The notes below the pieces were generated by a model that made no database searches, was not told the origin of the DNA, and worked only from the letters and a program-made list of their open reading frames with translations. From positions 1 to 46,500 of the forward strand of contig LNFB01000197.1 of assembly GCA_001464385.1 (NCBI GenBank): 46,500 bases of DNA. Reading direction: 5' to 3'. This document shows positions 44,070 to 46,500 of this stretch, in pieces. The first letter of the stretch is position 1. Every line of letters starts with the position of its first letter. Position numbers and translations under genes: made by a program. This DNA is from Deltaproteobacteria bacterium Ga0077550. GTDB taxonomy: Bacteria > Myxococcota_A > Polyangia > Nannocystales > Nannocystaceae.

Positions 44070-44086
44070 TCGGGTGGACGGAGTAT

Positions 44087-44105
44087 GACCCCGACGTGTC
44101 GGGTC
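44087..44105. promoter_or_regulatory. Imperfect inverted repeat upstream of lipid-kinase gene
   Basis: GACCCCGAC at 44087-44095 and GTCGGGTC at 44098-44105 pair with one bulged base, 18-36 bp before the start at 44069. It could be an operator over the promoter. Confidence 0.3.
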
Positions 44106-44129
44106 GTCACCGTGCGCAAACGAGTTCAC

Positions 44130-44167
44130 GGGACCCCGCGAACGTCGGTGCGCACCGACGCGGTCCC
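44130..44167. repeat. Nested inverted repeat between rodA and lipid-kinase gene
   Basis: An exact 18-bp palindrome, CGTCGGTGCGCACCGACG at 44143-44160, sits inside outer arms GGGACC (44130-44135) and GGTCCC (44162-44167). It begins 15 bp beyond the rodA stop in the direction of transcription. It may be a rodA terminator, an operator for a dimeric regulator, or both. Confidence 0.6.
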
Positions 44168-44181
44168 CTGCCCCGCCGACG

Positions 44182-45300
44182 TCAGCGGGCGTGCCGCGAC
44201 CGCGAGACGCTCATGAGCACGCCGAGGGCGATCATCATCGTCAGCACGTTGCTGCCGCCGGCGCTGATGAACGGCAGTGTGATGCCCGACACCGGCAAGA
44301 GTTGCAGGACCATCCCGACGTTGATCGCCACCTGCCAGAAGAACAGCGCCGCGACACCGACGCACAGCAGCGCGCCGAAGCGGTCGCGGGCCTGCGAGGC
44401 GATGTTGATCGCCCACAGCACCAAGCTGGCGTACAGCGTCAACAACATCGCGCCGCCGACGAAGCCCCACTCCTCGGCGTAGACGGCGAACGGGAAGTCG
44501 GTGAACGGCTCGGGCAGGAACCCCAGGGCGTTCTGCGTGCCCTTGTCGACGCCGCGGCCGAAGAAGCCGCCGTCGCCCACGGCGATCATCGCCTGGATGG
44601 TCTGATAGCCCTCGTCGTCGGCGTACAGCTCGGGGTTGAGCCAGACATCGATGCGCTTGCGCTGGTAGCTGAGCATGTAGCTCCAGCCGAGCGCGAACGC
44701 GATGACGCCGACCGACATGAGCGCGAGGAAGCTGCGCAGCGTGAGGCCGGTGATCGCCAGCAGCGAGATCGCGATGATGCCGATCATCAGGCTCGTCGAC
44801 AGATCGGGCTGGTAGACGATGAGCGCCATCGGGATCAGCACCATCACCGCGGGCCTGCCGAGGTCCCGCAGGCCGCGCTTGATCCGCTGCGCCGACCGGT
44901 CGTGCAGGTAGCGCGCGAGCACCAACACGATGAGGATCTTCATCAGCTCGGACGGCTGGAGCCGCCAGTCGTCGGTGCCGAGCCAGCGCCGGGCGTTGTT
45001 GACCTTGATGCCGAACAGCGGCACGAGCCCGAGCAGCAGCACGCCGAAGCCGTAGGCGGCGTACGCCCCGCGATAGATCACGCGGTAGTCGATCGCCGTG
45101 ACGACGAACATCGCGATGGTCCCGAGGCCGACCCAGCGCAGCTGGGTCGCGACGCGGCCGGTCCAGTCGCCCTTGCCCGCGCTGTTGAGGTTGACGACGG
45201 CGAGCGTGATGACCGAGAAGACGACGATCACCACGACCCAGTCGACCGAGCGCCGCAGCCGACTGAAGAGGTCCTGGGGACGATCGAGCGTGGGTCGCAT
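44182..45300 (-). CDS. rodA: Peptidoglycan glycosyltransferase RodA
   Basis: RodA is the SEDS-family polymerase that builds glycan strands during cell elongation together with PBP2. The 372-residue protein has about ten membrane segments and family blocks RRWLGTDDWRLQPSELMK, QPDLSTSLMI, GYQTIQAMIAVGDGGFFGRG, LPEPFTDFPFAVYAEEWGF and LPVSGITLPFISAGGSN. ATG 45300 overlaps the PBP2 stop by one base (TGATG), so the pair is translationally coupled. The order PBP2 then RodA is the usual one. Confidence 0.96.
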   Translation of the reverse strand: MRPTLDRPQDLFSRLRRSVDWVVVIVVFSVITLAVVNLNSAGKGDWTGRVATQLRWVGLGTIAMFVVTAIDYRVIYRGAYAAYGFGVLLLGLVPLFGIKVNNARRWLGTDDWRLQPSELMKILIVLVLARYLHDRSAQRIKRGLRDLGRPAVMVLIPMALIVYQPDLSTSLMIGIIAISLLAITGLTLRSFLALMSVGVIAFALGWSYMLSYQRKRIDVWLNPELYADDEGYQTIQAMIAVGDGGFFGRGVDKGTQNALGFLPEPFTDFPFAVYAEEWGFVGGAMLLTLYASLVLWAINIASQARDRFGALLCVGVAALFFWQVAINVGMVLQLLPVSGITLPFISAGGSNVLTMMIALGVLMSVSRSRHAR

Positions 45301-46500
45301 CAGCGGCCGCCCTTGCTGCCCGCCGGCTTGCCCGGCAGGGCGGGTGGGACCCCGGCGGGGCGGCCCGCGGGCCCCGGGTCGCGGGTCTTGCCCCGATCAC
45401 CGTCGGCGACCGGAGGCGTCGGCTCGTCGTGGCCGGGCAGCGGCGGCGGCACGCCCGCGGCGCGCGGCGCCACACCCGACGGCGAGGTCGTGCTGCCGAG
45501 GTAGTGGTCGATCACCTTCATCACGATCGGCGCCGCCGCGTCGGCACCGGTGCCGCCGTGCTCGACGACGGCGACGACCACGATCCGCGGGGCCTCGGCC
45601 GGGGCGTAGCCGGCGAACCACGCGTGGTCCTGCGTGGTGTCCCAGCCCTCGAGCTCGATGCCCGCCGTGCTGGTGTCGCGGCCGACCTGGGCGGTCCCCG
45701 TCTTGCCGGCGACCACGACGTTCGAGAGGCGCTCGCTGTACGCGGTGCCGGCCTCGTCGTTGACCACGCCGACGAGGCCCGCGTGGATGCGGGCGCGATC
45801 AACCGCGTCGATCACCGGCTTCTCGTTGCGCGGCTGCGGCTGGGTCGACAGCACCAGCTTGCCCTCGTTGGTCTCGATGCGATCGACCAGGTACGGCGTG
45901 AGCACGAAGCCGCCGTTGGCGATCGCGGCGTACAGCACCGCGAGCTGCATGACCGTCACCTTGACGTTGCCCTGGCCGATCGCGCTGTTGAGCCGCACGC
46001 CGCCCTGGTAGGTGCCTTCGCGGGCCTCGAACTCCTCGGTCGGGATCGTGCCCTTCACCTCGCCGTTGATGCCGAGGCCCGAGCGCTCGCCCAGGCCGAG
46101 CGCACGGGCGATGGGCGCGACGCGCTCGAGGCTCAGGGTGCTCTGCACCGCGAGGTTGTAGAAGTAGGTGTTGCACGACTCGACGATCGCGCGCTCGAGG
46201 TCGACACGGCCGTGGACGTGCGTGTCCTTGAAGCGACGGCCGCCGAACACGATCGATCCGCTGCACTCGAACTCTGCGTCGGGATCGAACTCGGGATCGG
46301 CGAGCGCAACGAGGGCCGACACGACCTTGTAGGTCGAGCCGGGGAAGAAGTGCTCCTGCACCGTCTTGTCGATGAACGGCTTGAGCGGGCTCTCGGACCA
46401 CTCGCGCCACAGCTCGCTCGGAATCGGCTGCTCGTAGCGATTCGGATCCACGGCGGGCACCGACACCATCGCGAGCACGCGCCCGGTGTCGGCCTCGAGC
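45300..46500 (-). CDS. mrdA: Penicillin-binding protein 2, C-terminal part (runs off window)
   Basis: PBP2 is the transpeptidase that crosslinks peptidoglycan during elongation. The window holds the last 399 codons, including nearly all of the transpeptidase domain; the N-terminal anchor and dimerisation domain lie beyond the right edge. Visible motifs are the active-site SxxK in FPGSTYK (Ser codon at 46335-46337), SxN in VESCNTYFYN, and KTG in VVAGKTGTAQV. A Pro/Gly-rich tail of about 60 residues follows the domain. The frame is open to the window edge (LEADTGRVLAMVSVP). It is coupled to rodA by TGATG. Confidence 0.95.
   Translation of the reverse strand, partial: LEADTGRVLAMVSVPAVDPNRYEQPIPSELWREWSESPLKPFIDKTVQEHFFPGSTYKVVSALVALADPEFDPDAEFECSGSIVFGGRRFKDTHVHGRVDLERAIVESCNTYFYNLAVQSTLSLERVAPIARALGLGERSGLGINGEVKGTIPTEEFEAREGTYQGGVRLNSAIGQGNVKVTVMQLAVLYAAIANGGFVLTPYLVDRIETNEGKLVLSTQPQPRNEKPVIDAVDRARIHAGLVGVVNDEAGTAYSERLSNVVVAGKTGTAQVGRDTSTAGIELEGWDTTQDHAWFAGYAPAEAPRIVVVAVVEHGGTGADAAAPIVMKVIDHYLGSTTSPSGVAPRAAGVPPPLPGHDEPTPPVADGDRGKTRDPGPAGRPAGVPPALPGKPAGSKGGR

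Overview
This window is a GC-rich chromosomal segment that looks like it comes from a myxobacterium-like member of the Myxococcota, most plausibly near the Nannocystaceae. The signs are: several lipoproteins with Ser/Thr/Gly or Asp/Ser/Gly linkers followed by cysteine-rich modules; a protein ending in a MYXO-CTERM-type tail; a Ser/Thr kinase with tetratricopeptide-like repeats; and strong G/C preference at third codon positions. The lineage is inferred from gene content only. No rRNA, tRNA, CRISPR array, phage or insertion sequence was recognised.

Layout. 1-2.2 kb: start of glycyl-tRNA synthetase and an ABC exporter (minus). 2.3-5.6 kb: an acidic/basic protein, mutY, a DUF2378-like protein and a cysteine-rich lipoprotein. 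5.6-11.3 kb: a glycerolipid acyltransferase, an outer-membrane-like protein coupled to murC and a BolA-family gene, a lipase-like hydrolase and a PrsW-type protease. 11.3-15.3 kb: division genes in the transcription order ftsZ-ftsQ-ftsA. 15.5-21.5 kb: an XRE/MmyB regulator with a divergent small membrane protein, an outer-membrane-like protein, an ECF-type sigma factor carrying its own membrane segment, a lipoprotein with CxGxC repeats, and two PH-domain membrane proteins. 21.5-25 kb: a lipoprotein and a TetR / zinc-ribbon protein / cytochrome P450 unit around two operator-like repeats. 25-34.2 kb: housekeeping blocks xseA-TerC-aroE-lipoprotein (minus) and lipoprotein-hydrolase-aroC-PH protein-proB-proA (plus), tightly packed with ATGA overlaps. 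34.3-38.7 kb: hpf, then a divergent island (TetR, AurF-type diiron oxygenase and an atypical HAD protein versus a DUF2062 protein and a hydrolase) around a 24-bp near-palindrome. 38.7-46.5 kb: a Ser/Thr kinase, a MYXO-CTERM protein with a decayed metalloprotease site, a diacylglycerol-kinase-like protein, rodA and the 3' part of a PBP2 gene.

How the genes work together. Envelope growth and division are well represented (murC, ftsZ/Q/A, rodA, PBP2), with lipid enzymes and many secreted or lipid-anchored proteins. aroE and aroC serve chorismate synthesis; proB and proA serve proline synthesis. Two regulator-centred redox units (TetR-P450 and TetR-diiron oxygenase) are the best candidates for undescribed small pathways. 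Across the window many operon-leading genes have a TANNNT box only 5-12 nt before the start codon and no clear Shine-Dalgarno site, which suggests that leaderless or nearly leaderless mRNAs are common in this organism.
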